Shown piece by piece: positions 8,682 through 17,099 of a DNA stretch of 64,000 bases (position 1 is the stretch's first letter; each line of letters opens with the position of its first letter). The notes beneath the pieces were generated by a model that searched no databases, had not been told where the DNA came from, and worked only from the letters and a program-made list of their open reading frames with translations. The position numbers and the translations under genes were made by a program. The DNA is from an uncultured Sphingomonadales bacterium. GTDB taxonomy: Bacteria > Pseudomonadota > Alphaproteobacteria > Sphingomonadales > Sphingomonadaceae. The stretch is from contig CAIJLZ010000004.1 of the NCBI GenBank assembly GCA_903821605.1, positions 248,001 to 312,000 of the forward strand, read 5' to 3'.

Positions 8682-9059
8682 ATGCCAGACCCGAAGAAAA
8701 TGGAAGCCGCAGTTCACGAATATGTCGCCGCGTTCGATGCCGGTTCGCCCGCCCGCGTGGGTGCGCTATTTGCGGCGAATGCCACCGTGGAAGACCCGAT
8801 CGGCACGCCGCCACATGTCGGTCGTGATGCCATTCTGGCGTTCTACACCGCCTCGATGCAGACCGGCGCCAAGCTCCAACTGGAAGGCCCCGTGCGCATC
8901 GCCGGCGATTTCGCTGCTTTTGCGTTTTCCGTCCAGCTCCACTTGGATGACAAGGGCATGCGCGTCGATGTGATCGATACGTTCCGCTTCAACGAAGCGA
9001 ATGAAGTCATCGAAATGAAGGCCTATTTTGGCCCCAGCAACATGCACGGTTTTGCCTGA
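8682..9059 (+). CDS. ksi: Ketosteroid isomerase (steroid delta-isomerase), 125 aa
   Basis: Shifts the delta-5 double bond of 3-ketosteroids to the conjugated delta-4 position through a dienolate intermediate. The protein has the length of the Comamonas testosteroni enzyme and its three key residues fall at identical numbers: Tyr14 (HEYVAAF), Asp38 (ATVEDPIG) and Asp99 ([10 protein letters not shown]). Tyr14 and Asp99 form the oxyanion hole and Asp38 is the proton-shuttling base in the characterised enzymes. The C-terminal [11 protein letters not shown] also fits the family. It starts five bases after the MaoC stop, in a GGAG-preceded context. This is the best direct sequence evidence that the cluster handles steroids, though other NTF2-like isomerases remain possible. 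Confidence 0.85.
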   Translation: MPDPKKMEAAVHEYVAAFDAGSPARVGALFAANATVEDPIGTPPHVGRDAILAFYTASMQTGAKLQLEGPVRIAGDFAAFAFSVQLHLDDKGMRVDVIDTFRFNEANEVIEMKAYFGPSNMHGFA

Positions 9060-9070
9060 GAGGATTTGAC

Positions 9071-10273
9071 ATGCGCGAAGCAGCCATCGTTTCCACCGCC
9101 CGTACCGGCGTCGGCAAAGCCTATCGCGGCGCCTTCAATGATACCGAGGCGCCTGCCCTTTCCGCTCATGTGGTCAATGCCGCGCTGGACCGCGCTGGCA
9201 TCGACCCGGCCCGGGTGGACGACGTCTATCTCGGCGTCGGCAATCACTGGAATACCCAAAGCTACAATCTGGGGCGTCTGACTGTCCATGCTTCGAACCT
9301 GCCGGATACCACCGGCGGATTTACGCTGGACCGCAAATGCTCCTCGGGTCTCAACGCCATTGCGCTCGCCGCGCGCGGCATTATGTGCAACGAGATCGAT
9401 GTGGCCGTGGCGGGTGGCATGGAAAGCATCTCGCTGACCCTCAACAAGCACGCCCCGCAGTTCCGCAACCGCTCGGAATTCGTCAAGGCGCAAGATCCCT
9501 ACGCCTATATGGCGATGATCGAGACGGCCGAGATCGTCGCCGAACGTTATGGCGTCAGCCGTGAAGCGCAGGACCACTTCGCCGCGCTGTCGCAGCAACG
9601 CGCTGCCGCCGCACAGGCAGCGGGCAAATTCGACGACGAGATCGTGCCGATCACTGTCACCAAGGCGCTGTTCGACAAGGAAGGCAACGAAACCGGTAAG
9701 GAACAGGTCACGCTGGCCAAGGACGAAGGCATTCGCGCGGGTACGACTTATGAAGCGCTGGCAAGCCTGAAGCCGGTGTTCAAGAGCGGGCAGGTGATCG
9801 CCGAAGGCAAGCATGTCACCGCCGGCAACGCCAGCCAGCTTTCCGACGGCGCATCGGCCCAAGTGTTGATGGACCTGTCCACCGCGCGCAGCGAAGGCCG
9901 TCCCGTGCTGGGCATTTATCGCGGCTTTCAGGTGGCGGGCTGTGGCGCGGACGAAATGGGCATTGGCCCGGTCTTCGCGATCCCGAAGTTGCTCGACCGC
10001 GCGGGGCTGAAGCTCGACGATATCGGCCTGTTCGAGATCAATGAGGCGTTCGCCAGCCAAGCGGTGTATTGCCAGCAGAAGCTCGGCATTGATCCCGACA
10101 AGCTCAACGTCAACGGCGGCGGCATCGCCATCGGCCATCCCTTTGGCATGACTGGTTCGCGGCTTGTTGGCCACGCGCTGATCGAGGGGAAGCGGCGCGG
10201 CGTGAAGTATGTGATCGTGTCGATGTGTGTGGCAGGCGGCATGGGTGCCGCCGGCCTGTTTGAAGTGGCCTGA
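9071..10273 (+). CDS. Thiolase (acetyl-CoA acyltransferase), FadA6-like, 400 aa
   Basis: Second thiolase of the operon, with nucleophile Cys90 in [17 protein letters not shown], His356 in [14 protein letters not shown] and acid/base Cys386 in [14 protein letters not shown]. The FSNEAFA-type segment is present as [13 protein letters not shown]. It is closer to degradative thiolases of the FadA type than the first thiolase at 964, and lies directly before the FadD3-like ligase, recalling the pairing of FadA6 with FadD3 in actinobacterial C/D-ring degradation regions (established gene neighbourhood, recalled and not checked). GAGAGGA precedes the ATG. Cytoplasmic. Confidence 0.93.
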   Translation: MREAAIVSTARTGVGKAYRGAFNDTEAPALSAHVVNAALDRAGIDPARVDDVYLGVGNHWNTQSYNLGRLTVHASNLPDTTGGFTLDRKCSSGLNAIALAARGIMCNEIDVAVAGGMESISLTLNKHAPQFRNRSEFVKAQDPYAYMAMIETAEIVAERYGVSREAQDHFAALSQQRAAAAQAAGKFDDEIVPITVTKALFDKEGNETGKEQVTLAKDEGIRAGTTYEALASLKPVFKSGQVIAEGKHVTAGNASQLSDGASAQVLMDLSTARSEGRPVLGIYRGFQVAGCGADEMGIGPVFAIPKLLDRAGLKLDDIGLFEINEAFASQAVYCQQKLGIDPDKLNVNGGGIAIGHPFGMTGSRLVGHALIEGKRRGVKYVIVSMCVAGGMGAAGLFEVA

Positions 10274-10290
10274 AAGCGGAAAGACCAGCC

Positions 10291-11838
10291 ATGACCGAGG
10301 CGATGGGCAATTGGCCCAAGACCATTCCCGGCGCGGCAAAGGCCGCCGCCGAAAATTGGCCGGACCAACCCGGTCTGATTGTGGGCGAACGGACCTGGAC
10401 CTTTGCCGAACTATGGGCCGATGCCCGTGCCGCAGCCTCGGCCATGTTGGCCAGCGGGATCGGTCATGGCGACCGCATCGCGATCTGGGCCCCCAACACG
10501 CGCGAATGGATTCTCGCTGCATTGGGCGCACAGGCCGTGGGCGCCACGATCGTGCCGATGAATACCCGTTTCAAGGGCGGGGAGGCTGCTGATATTCTCC
10601 GCCGCGCGCGGGTGAGCATTCTGTTCGCGCCAGCCTCTTTCTTGGGGCAGGACTATGCGGCACTGATCGTGGGCGAGGACCTGCCAGACCTGCGCGAAGT
10701 CGTCCATATCGACCGCGATTTCGAGGCGTTCGTGGCGCGCGGCAAGGGTGCCGGTGATCCGGCGGTGGACGTTGCCTTTGCGCGTGTCTCACCCGATGAC
10801 ATCTGCGATATCCTCTTTACGTCGGGCACGACCGGCCGACCCAAGGGTGCGCTGACCGCGCATTCTCAGGCCACGCAGATTTTTGGCGACTGGGCGGTGC
10901 GGGTCGATCTGCGGCCCGGCGACCGCTATCTGATCGTGAACCCGTTCTTCCATACTTTTGGCTATAAAGCGGGCTGGTCGGCTTGCCTCGTGCGCGGGGC
11001 AACGATCGTGCCGATGGCGACGTTCGACGTAGCCGAAATGGTGCGCCAGATCGAAGTGAACCGCATCACCTTCATCCCCGGCCCACCCACCATTTACCAG
11101 TCGCTGTTGCAGGAGTTGGCAGGCGATAAGCCGCGCGACTTCTCCTCGCTGCGCGTCGCGGTGACCGGCGCCGCGCCAGTGCCCCCTGTATTGGTTGCAC
11201 GGATGCGCGCTGAACTGGGGATGCAGAATGTCGTCAACGGCTATGGCATGACCGAATGCGGCTGCATCGCGATGACGCGGCAGGGCGACGATGCAGAAAC
11301 CATCGCCAATACTTGCGGCTATCCGCTGCCCGGGGTGGAAGTGCGCTGCGTGGGTGATGATGGACAAGATCAGCCCAGTGGCGAGCCCGGCGAATTGTGG
11401 GTGCGCGGCTATGGGGTGACGCGCGGCTATCTCGACGATCCGGTTGCCACCGCCGAGGCGATTGATGCGCAGGGCTGGCTGCACACCGGTGATATCGGGA
11501 CGATCAATGCGCGCGGCTATTTGAAGATCACCGACCGAAAGAAGGATCTGATCATTTCCGGCGGCTTTAATGTCTATCCGGCCGAGGTCGAGGCCCAGCT
11601 TTCAGCCCATCCGGACGTGGCGATGTGTGCGGTGGTCGGCGTAGTGGACGACCGCATGGGCGAGGTTGGCCGCGCCTTCGTGGTTCCCCGCCCCGGCCGG
11701 ACGCCCGACGAAGCCTCGCTCATCGCTTGGTCGCGTGAAAACATGGCCAATTACAAGGTGCCGCGCTACTTCGTCATCGTACCCGACCTGCCTAGAAACG
11801 CCGCGGGCAAAGTGCTTAAGACCGAGCTGCGGGGTTAG
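10291..11838 (+). CDS. fadD3: FadD3-like AMP-forming acyl-CoA ligase, 515 aa
   Basis: ANL-superfamily ligase that activates a carboxylate with ATP and CoA. The P-loop-like motif LFTSGTTGRPKG occupies residues 175-186, GYGMTECG is the A5 motif, WLHTGDIG the A7 motif, and Lys507 in NAAGKVLKTE is the C-terminal catalytic lysine. The stretch VNPFFHTFGYKAGW followed by PGPPTIYQSL strongly resembles actinobacterial FadD3, which activates the indanedione-propionate HIP left after steroid A/B-ring removal. The gene is last in the long plus-strand operon and its stop overlaps by three bases the stop codon of the convergent AraC gene. Substrate assignment is from recalled similarity. Confidence 0.85.
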   Translation: MTEAMGNWPKTIPGAAKAAAENWPDQPGLIVGERTWTFAELWADARAAASAMLASGIGHGDRIAIWAPNTREWILAALGAQAVGATIVPMNTRFKGGEAADILRRARVSILFAPASFLGQDYAALIVGEDLPDLREVVHIDRDFEAFVARGKGAGDPAVDVAFARVSPDDICDILFTSGTTGRPKGALTAHSQATQIFGDWAVRVDLRPGDRYLIVNPFFHTFGYKAGWSACLVRGATIVPMATFDVAEMVRQIEVNRITFIPGPPTIYQSLLQELAGDKPRDFSSLRVAVTGAAPVPPVLVARMRAELGMQNVVNGYGMTECGCIAMTRQGDDAETIANTCGYPLPGVEVRCVGDDGQDQPSGEPGELWVRGYGVTRGYLDDPVATAEAIDAQGWLHTGDIGTINARGYLKITDRKKDLIISGGFNVYPAEVEAQLSAHPDVAMCAVVGVVDDRMGEVGRAFVVPRPGRTPDEASLIAWSRENMANYKVPRYFVIVPDLPRNAAGKVLKTELRG

Positions 11839-12884
11839 GCGGCGCTTTCACGCAAACGGCTGGGCGTTGTGCCGGTCCAACGGCGGAACGCGTTGCGGAA
11901 ACTGTCGACGTCGCGAAAACCCAGTCGCTGGGCCAAGTCCTCAACCTTGGGCGCATCGTGTTGCATTAGGCCGAGCGCCACATCGCGTCGGGCTTCGTCC
12001 CGCAGGGCGCGCACCGATGCCCCTTCGGCGGCGAGTTGGCGACGTATGGTGCTGATGCTCTGCCCCGCTGCGGCGGCAATCGCATCGAGTGTGGGAAGCG
12101 GCTCGCCCCGGCTCAGACTGCGCACGTAAAGGCTGCGCACGCGGTCGCGCAGGGCCATCGCGCCCAGCCGCCGGGACAGGAAATCGAACGGGAATTGCAG
12201 CAGTAACTGCTCTAGTTCCGCGGGTGAGCGCATCAGTGGCCGGTCCAGCAGGTGCGCGGGAAACGTGATGGCATTGACCGGCCGGTCGAAACGGATGCCG
12301 CCTGCGGAAATCTCGTTCAGCGCATCATGGGCATGGCGCGCGCTGTGCGCCAGTTCCACCGCAAATGCCTCTTCGCCAATGCCCAGTAACCAGGCATAAA
12401 GTCGGCTGAACGCGGCCACGCCGACAAGGTCCGACAGGAACGCGCCAAAGCTGCGGCGGCGGCGCAGCGTATCGACTTCCACCATCGCATGATTGCCCTG
12501 CTCGATGAGGCGCATCGCGCTCAGCCGCTCGACGCGCGTTTCGAAGAACACGATTTGGCGTTCGATCACCTCGCGCAAGCTGGGGCTGGTGATCACGCAA
12601 TGGCACATCAGGCGAAATTCGCGCGGGTGCATTTGTGGTTTGCCGTCCTGTCGGCTGGACTGCCAGCCGACGCCGATCACGCATTCGCGATAGATCGCCA
12701 CCAGATGGCGCGGCGCGATCAGCACCGGGCGCTCGCCCGAAAGGTCGTCCATCGTATGCGGCACGCGCGCGCGGCGCAGAATCTGCAAAGGATCGGCGCC
12801 TGCGCGTTCAGCCCGTCGCAACAGGTCGAGCACTTCGCCCAGCGTGATGGCAGCCCGACCTGCAAGGGCGGCGATATTGCGCAT
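11835..12884 (-). CDS. AraC-family transcriptional regulator, 349 aa
   Basis: Transcription factor with an N-terminal ligand-sensing domain of the arabinose-binding-like type (residues about 10-200; LGEVLDLLRRAERAGADP and ALLLEQGNHA-like segments) and a C-terminal AraC double helix-turn-helix from about residue 245, including DAIAAAAGQSISTIRRQLAAEG and EDLAQRLGFRDVDSFRNAFRRWTG. The ATG at 12884 is preferred; a TTG two codons upstream is also in frame. It faces away from the sulfotransferase at 12990 across about 100 bases, so it is a candidate regulator of that operon, and its stop overlaps the ligase gene end. The effector is unknown but may be a pathway intermediate. Confidence 0.88.
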   Translation of the reverse strand: MRNIAALAGRAAITLGEVLDLLRRAERAGADPLQILRRARVPHTMDDLSGERPVLIAPRHLVAIYRECVIGVGWQSSRQDGKPQMHPREFRLMCHCVITSPSLREVIERQIVFFETRVERLSAMRLIEQGNHAMVEVDTLRRRRSFGAFLSDLVGVAAFSRLYAWLLGIGEEAFAVELAHSARHAHDALNEISAGGIRFDRPVNAITFPAHLLDRPLMRSPAELEQLLLQFPFDFLSRRLGAMALRDRVRSLYVRSLSRGEPLPTLDAIAAAAGQSISTIRRQLAAEGASVRALRDEARRDVALGLMQHDAPKVEDLAQRLGFRDVDSFRNAFRRWTGTTPSRLRESAA

Positions 12885-12989
12885 GAACAATTATCCCGGT
12901 CTTGTTGAACGATAAACTCTGTATGGGTTGCGGGGCTGCGGGTCTAGTCTTTCGGTAACGGCGCAAGAAAGCGACGAGAGGATGACAGC

Positions 12990-14246
12990 ATGACCGAAAC
13001 CGGTGACGCTGCCGCAACTGGCTGGCAGCCCCCTGTACGCCCCGAATGGCTGGCGCGCTTTCTAGAAGAAACAAAGTCATGGGACGCGCGCGGCGTGGCC
13101 CCGCTGCAATTCGATGAACTGGTCGAAACCGCGCGCCGGAACACGGGACTCGACGATTTCGGCACAGAGGACTGGCAGGAAGCGCTGCAGATCCTCCTCC
13201 ATTCGATCGAGACCGAGGCCGAACTGCACATCTTTGGCCGCATCTGGACCCGCAACGACATATTGTCGTTCCTCGAAGCGCGGCTGCGGATCGAACAAGC
13301 CTATAAGGCGCATCCCGAGATTGACGATGAAGTGATCGACCGCCCGGTCTTCGTCACGGGCCTGCCGCGTTCGGGCACATCGATCCTGTTCGAACTGTTG
13401 GCCCAAGACCAGCAACTGATGGCCCCGGCCAATTGGGAATTCGTGCTGCCCTGCCCCCCGCCAGAGGCGGCGACCTATCGCACCGATCCGCGCGTGCCGC
13501 GCGCGCATGATCTCATCACCCAGCTTGGCCGCGTGGCCCCCAGTCTGAACGCGATGCACGAACTGGGTGCGTGGATTCCCAACGAATGCTTCGTCGCGCT
13601 GCGCATGAGTTTTCGGTCGGGCCATCTTTCCGCCGCCTGTCAGGTGCCAAGCTATAACAACTGGCTGTTCGGCGCGGACATGGAACCGGCCTATCGCCAC
13701 TACAAACGACTGCTCAAGCTGCTGCAATGGCGCAACCCGCGCGATCACTGGCTGCTCAAATCGCCCGAACATGAAACCTTCCTGCCCACGCTATTCAACG
13801 TTTTTCCCGATGCACGCGTGGTGTTGACCCACCGTGATCCGGTGCGCGCGCAAGGTTCGGTCACCAGCCTGCTCGGCACGTTTTTTTCCATGCGCAGCGA
13901 CAAGCCGTTCGATGCCGCCGCGTTTGAGGAACTGTTGACGCCCGAAGGCACGGCGGGCCGCCTGAACCAGACGATCGCTTGGATCGAAAGCGGTGCGGTC
14001 CCGTCGGGCCAGATCACCCATTCGCGATATGCCGATCTGATTGAAGACCCGCAGGCCGCGCTGGCGCGGATTTACACCGGCTTGGGCCTGCCTTTTACCG
14101 ATCAGGCGCGCTCGGCGGTCACCGCCTATCTCGCGGCCAAGCCCAAGGGCAAATTTGGCTCGCATCGCTATGCGGTCAGTCAGGATGATGCCACCCGCGC
14201 GCTGTTCGCGCCCTATCAGGCCTATTTCGAGGTGCCGACCGAATGA
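12990..14246 (+). CDS. PAPS-dependent sulfotransferase family protein, 418 aa
   Basis: Predicted to transfer sulfuryl groups from PAPS to an acceptor hydroxyl. The 5'-phosphosulfate loop is clear: PVFVTGLPRSGTSILFELL with LPRSGTS at residues 125-131, and a later LTHRDPVRAQGSVTSLL supplies the Arg/Ser that bind the 3'-phosphate in the family. WLLKSPEHETFLPTLFNVFPDARVV is another family segment. No signal peptide is seen. It opens an operon with two SDRs and a DUF1214-like gene, and overlaps the next gene by ATGA. A related protein lies at 25051-26328, also followed by a DUF1214-like gene. The acceptor is unknown; a polycyclic alcohol is inferred from the neighbourhood. Confidence 0.85.
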   Translation: MTETGDAAATGWQPPVRPEWLARFLEETKSWDARGVAPLQFDELVETARRNTGLDDFGTEDWQEALQILLHSIETEAELHIFGRIWTRNDILSFLEARLRIEQAYKAHPEIDDEVIDRPVFVTGLPRSGTSILFELLAQDQQLMAPANWEFVLPCPPPEAATYRTDPRVPRAHDLITQLGRVAPSLNAMHELGAWIPNECFVALRMSFRSGHLSAACQVPSYNNWLFGADMEPAYRHYKRLLKLLQWRNPRDHWLLKSPEHETFLPTLFNVFPDARVVLTHRDPVRAQGSVTSLLGTFFSMRSDKPFDAAAFEELLTPEGTAGRLNQTIAWIESGAVPSGQITHSRYADLIEDPQAALARIYTGLGLPFTDQARSAVTAYLAAKPKGKFGSHRYAVSQDDATRALFAPYQAYFEVPTE

Positions 14247-15028
14247 GCAAGAGATTGAACGGCAAGATCGCGCTGATCACCGGCGCGGGCAGTGGCATCG
14301 GTCGTGCGAGCGCCTTGCGCTTCGCACAGGACGGCGCGGTGGTATATGTCAATGATTACGACGCAGGATCTGCCGCGTCGGTGGTCGCGCTGATCAGAGA
14401 AGAGGGCGGCGCGGCAGAGCTGGCCGTTGCCGATGTGACCGATCCCGCCGCGGTGCAGGCCTTGGTCGACCGGGTGGTGGCCGAACGCGGCCGGCTCGAT
14501 GTGCTCTTCAACAACGCGGGTGGACAACAGCCCCGGCCAACCCACGAGATCGGCATTGAAGACTATCACCGGATCGTGGCCCTGAATCTCCACTCGGCAT
14601 TTTATGGCGTCCACGCCGTGCTGCCGGTGATGATGCGGCAGGGTGGCGGCGTGATCCTGTCTACCAGTTCAGGCGCGGGGATCGGCGCGGTCGAAGGGTT
14701 GGCAATCTATGGTGCCGCCAAGGCCGGCATGGCCAGCCTGATGGGCAGCATCGCTGCCGAATATGGCCGCCATGGTATCCGCGCCAACACGATCTCGCCC
14801 GGGCCGATGGATACCCCGGCGCTCCGCACCTATTTGAACACCGTGCCGGATGGCGCGGCCATTTTCGCAAGTCAGGTGCCTGTCGGGCGGCTTGGCACCG
14901 CACAGGACATCGCGGCGGCGGCGGCCTTCCTCGCGTCGGATGACGCTGCCTTCATCAGCGGTGTGGTGCTGCCGGTTGATGGCGCGATTCACGCCCGGCT
15001 GGCCTCGCCGCAATTGCCTACTCGATAA
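14243..15028 (+). CDS. SDR oxidoreductase, 261 aa
   Basis: Classical short-chain dehydrogenase: cofactor motif TGAGSGIGRASALRF, an Asp at the end of the second strand (VNDYDAG) that favours NAD(H), NNAGGQQPRP, and the active site Ser/Tyr/Lys in STSSGAG and YGAAK. The C-terminus has ASDDAAFISGVVLPVDGA. It overlaps the sulfotransferase by four bases, so the two are translated together and may act on the same alcohol or ketone. Hydroxysteroid dehydrogenase activity is plausible but not shown by sequence. Confidence 0.88.
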   Translation: MSKRLNGKIALITGAGSGIGRASALRFAQDGAVVYVNDYDAGSAASVVALIREEGGAAELAVADVTDPAAVQALVDRVVAERGRLDVLFNNAGGQQPRPTHEIGIEDYHRIVALNLHSAFYGVHAVLPVMMRQGGGVILSTSSGAGIGAVEGLAIYGAAKAGMASLMGSIAAEYGRHGIRANTISPGPMDTPALRTYLNTVPDGAAIFASQVPVGRLGTAQDIAAAAAFLASDDAAFISGVVLPVDGAIHARLASPQLPTR

Positions 15029-15039
15029 GGAGAAAACGC

Positions 15040-15864
15040 ATGGATCTAGGACTGAACGGCAAGACGGTGATCATCACCGGCGGTAGCGGCGGCATTGGCC
15101 ACGGCCTGCTGATCGAATTCGCGCGCGAAGGGGCAAATGTCATCTCCGCCTCCCGCGATGTTGCAACCGGGGAGAAGATCGCGGCGCGCGCACGCGAATT
15201 CGGCTGTGCGGGTACCATCGTTCCGGTGGCGACCGATGTCACCGACCGGGCCAGCGTCGATGCGATGGTGGCTGTTGCCCATGAGCGGTTCGGACCGGTG
15301 GACGTGCTGGTCAACAATGCTGGCGGGGTCGCCGCGATCGGCCCGTTCGAAGACATGGAGCAATCCGCCCGCGATTGGGAAATTGCGCTCAACATCAACG
15401 GCGTGGTCAATTGCACCCAGGCCGTTGCCAAGGACATGCTCTCACGCGAGACCGGCAGCGTGATCAACATCTCGTCGAATTCGTCGCTGGTGGGGGAATC
15501 CGGGCAGGGCATTGTCCATTATGGTGCGGTCAAGGGCTTCGTGAACAGCTTCACCAAAATGCTGGCCTATGAATGGGGGCCAAAGGGCGCGCGGGTGAAC
15601 TGCATCGCACCGGGCTGGATCGTGCCCTATTCGAACGAAGATATTGCGGCGGGCAGCTTCTGGAACCGCCTGTCGATGGGCAAACCGGAGGACATGGATG
15701 CCGCGCTGGCCGATGGTACGCTGTTCAACATGGACAACATGCCGATCCGCAAGCTCGGCCGGCCAGAGGACATTGCCTATTACGCGCTCTATCTGGCGTC
15801 AGACGTCTCCCGCTATGTCACCGGGCAGATGATCTCGATCAGCGGTGGCCACGCCATGCCCTGA
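15040..15864 (+). CDS. SDR oxidoreductase, 274 aa
   Basis: Short-chain dehydrogenase with ITGGSGGIGHGLLIEFAREGA at the N-terminus, NNAGGVAAIG, NISSNSSLVGESGQGIVHYGAVK as the Ser/Tyr/Lys region and a C-terminal SDVSRYVTGQMISISGGHAMP. A long insertion (ANSEDIAAGSFWNRLSMGKPEDMDAAL region, about residues 190-230) lies in the substrate-binding loop and probably shapes a large pocket. AAGGAG precedes the ATG. It is the second of two SDRs between the sulfotransferase and the DUF1214-like gene. Two SDRs in tandem may oxidise and re-reduce a hydroxyl to invert it; that is speculation. Confidence 0.87.
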   Translation: MDLGLNGKTVIITGGSGGIGHGLLIEFAREGANVISASRDVATGEKIAARAREFGCAGTIVPVATDVTDRASVDAMVAVAHERFGPVDVLVNNAGGVAAIGPFEDMEQSARDWEIALNINGVVNCTQAVAKDMLSRETGSVINISSNSSLVGESGQGIVHYGAVKGFVNSFTKMLAYEWGPKGARVNCIAPGWIVPYSNEDIAAGSFWNRLSMGKPEDMDAALADGTLFNMDNMPIRKLGRPEDIAYYALYLASDVSRYVTGQMISISGGHAMP

Positions 15865-15901
15865 CGGCATGTTGCGCCTTTCTGCCATAGGAGTTCCCCC
15901 G

Positions 15902-17095
15902 ATGACCGATCACCAAACCCGGCTGCGCGATGCTTGGCACAGCTTCTGCGATGAATTGAAAAAGGCTGGCGACATTCCGCTGCGCCCGACGGCGCCCGGC
16001 AATCCGGTTGAAAAGGCGACCGCCTATCGCCTGTTGGCGCGCAATATCGGCTTGGCCTTGCAGTTCGAGATGGACAATGTCGATCCGCTGAATCCGGAAT
16101 TGCTGCATTACTTCGATCCGATCCGCAAGCAAGGCGGTGACAACACCGACGCGCTCTATGTCGGCGGTCCGATCAACGGGATCGATACCTATCGCGTGAG
16201 CGGCAAACGCGGCACCGCGCGCTATTTCAGCATCACCGTGGTGGAACAAGGCGATACCCCATGGGGCGGGGGCGTGGCCAACATGCTGTTCGGGGACCAG
16301 ATCCATGTGGAAGAAGACGGCACTTTTGAACTGATCGTCAGCCCGGATCCAAAACCTGCAGACCAGCCTGATGTGAACTGGATACAGACCACGCCCAATA
16401 GCTATCGCCTCACCTTCCGCCAGTTTTTCGCGGATTGGGAACGGGAAGATTCGATGGAGGCGCGGATCGACCGGCTGACCGGCGATGGCGCGCCGCCGCA
16501 ACTGACGCCCGAAGGCGTGGCCGAGGGACTGGCTGCGGCTGCGCATTGGGTCAACTGGTCGGTGACCTATTGGGCCGACATGATCGACAAGTGGAAAGTC
16601 CAGCCCAATTGCTTCCTGTCCTATCGCCAGTTGGAAGACCGCAAAATCGACGCGACGCCGGGTGGGCAGCCGATCATCGCCTATTGGATTCTGCCCCCGG
16701 ACGAGGCGCTGATCGTGCGCGTCCGCCCGCCAAAGGCGGAATATTGGGCGCTGGAATTCGGCAATTACTGGTGGGAGACGATGGATTATCGCTATCGCCT
16801 GTCGAGCACCAACTGCCACCATGCGGTGCTGCAAGATGATGGTGAGCTGATCGTGGTGATTTCCCATGATGATCCCGGCGTGCCCAATTGGCTCGATACC
16901 GCTGGCCATTCAGAAGGCTATATGACCTTCCGCTGGATGTTGGCCGAAAGCTGCCCCATTCCCGTGGCGCAGCAGGTCAAGCGGGCGGAATTGTTCGATC
17001 ACCTGCCCAGTGATATGCGGCGGATCACGGCTGACGAACGCCGCGAACAGATCGCCGCACGCCGCCGGGGGATTGTGCATCGCTTCAAATGGTAA
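15902..17095 (+). CDS. DUF1214-like protein of unknown function, 397 aa
   Basis: I do not recognise a biochemical function. The C-terminal third has the pattern of the DUF1214 family: WALEFGNYWWETMDYRYR, then DDGELIVVISHDDPGVPNWLDTAG and a closing FRWMLAES segment. There is no signal peptide, unlike many DUF1254/DUF1214 proteins, so it is probably cytoplasmic. The ATG at 15902 follows a TAGGAG site. It ends the operon begun by a sulfotransferase, and a distant relative (26331-27596) directly follows the second sulfotransferase, so the two families appear functionally tied. It meets the MFS transporter gene end to end, with only four bases between stops. Confidence 0.7.
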   Translation: MTDHQTRLRDAWHSFCDELKKAGDIPLRPTAPGNPVEKATAYRLLARNIGLALQFEMDNVDPLNPELLHYFDPIRKQGGDNTDALYVGGPINGIDTYRVSGKRGTARYFSITVVEQGDTPWGGGVANMLFGDQIHVEEDGTFELIVSPDPKPADQPDVNWIQTTPNSYRLTFRQFFADWEREDSMEARIDRLTGDGAPPQLTPEGVAEGLAAAAHWVNWSVTYWADMIDKWKVQPNCFLSYRQLEDRKIDATPGGQPIIAYWILPPDEALIVRVRPPKAEYWALEFGNYWWETMDYRYRLSSTNCHHAVLQDDGELIVVISHDDPGVPNWLDTAGHSEGYMTFRWMLAESCPIPVAQQVKRAELFDHLPSDMRRITADERREQIAARRRGIVHRFKW

Positions 17096-17099
17096 CGGC

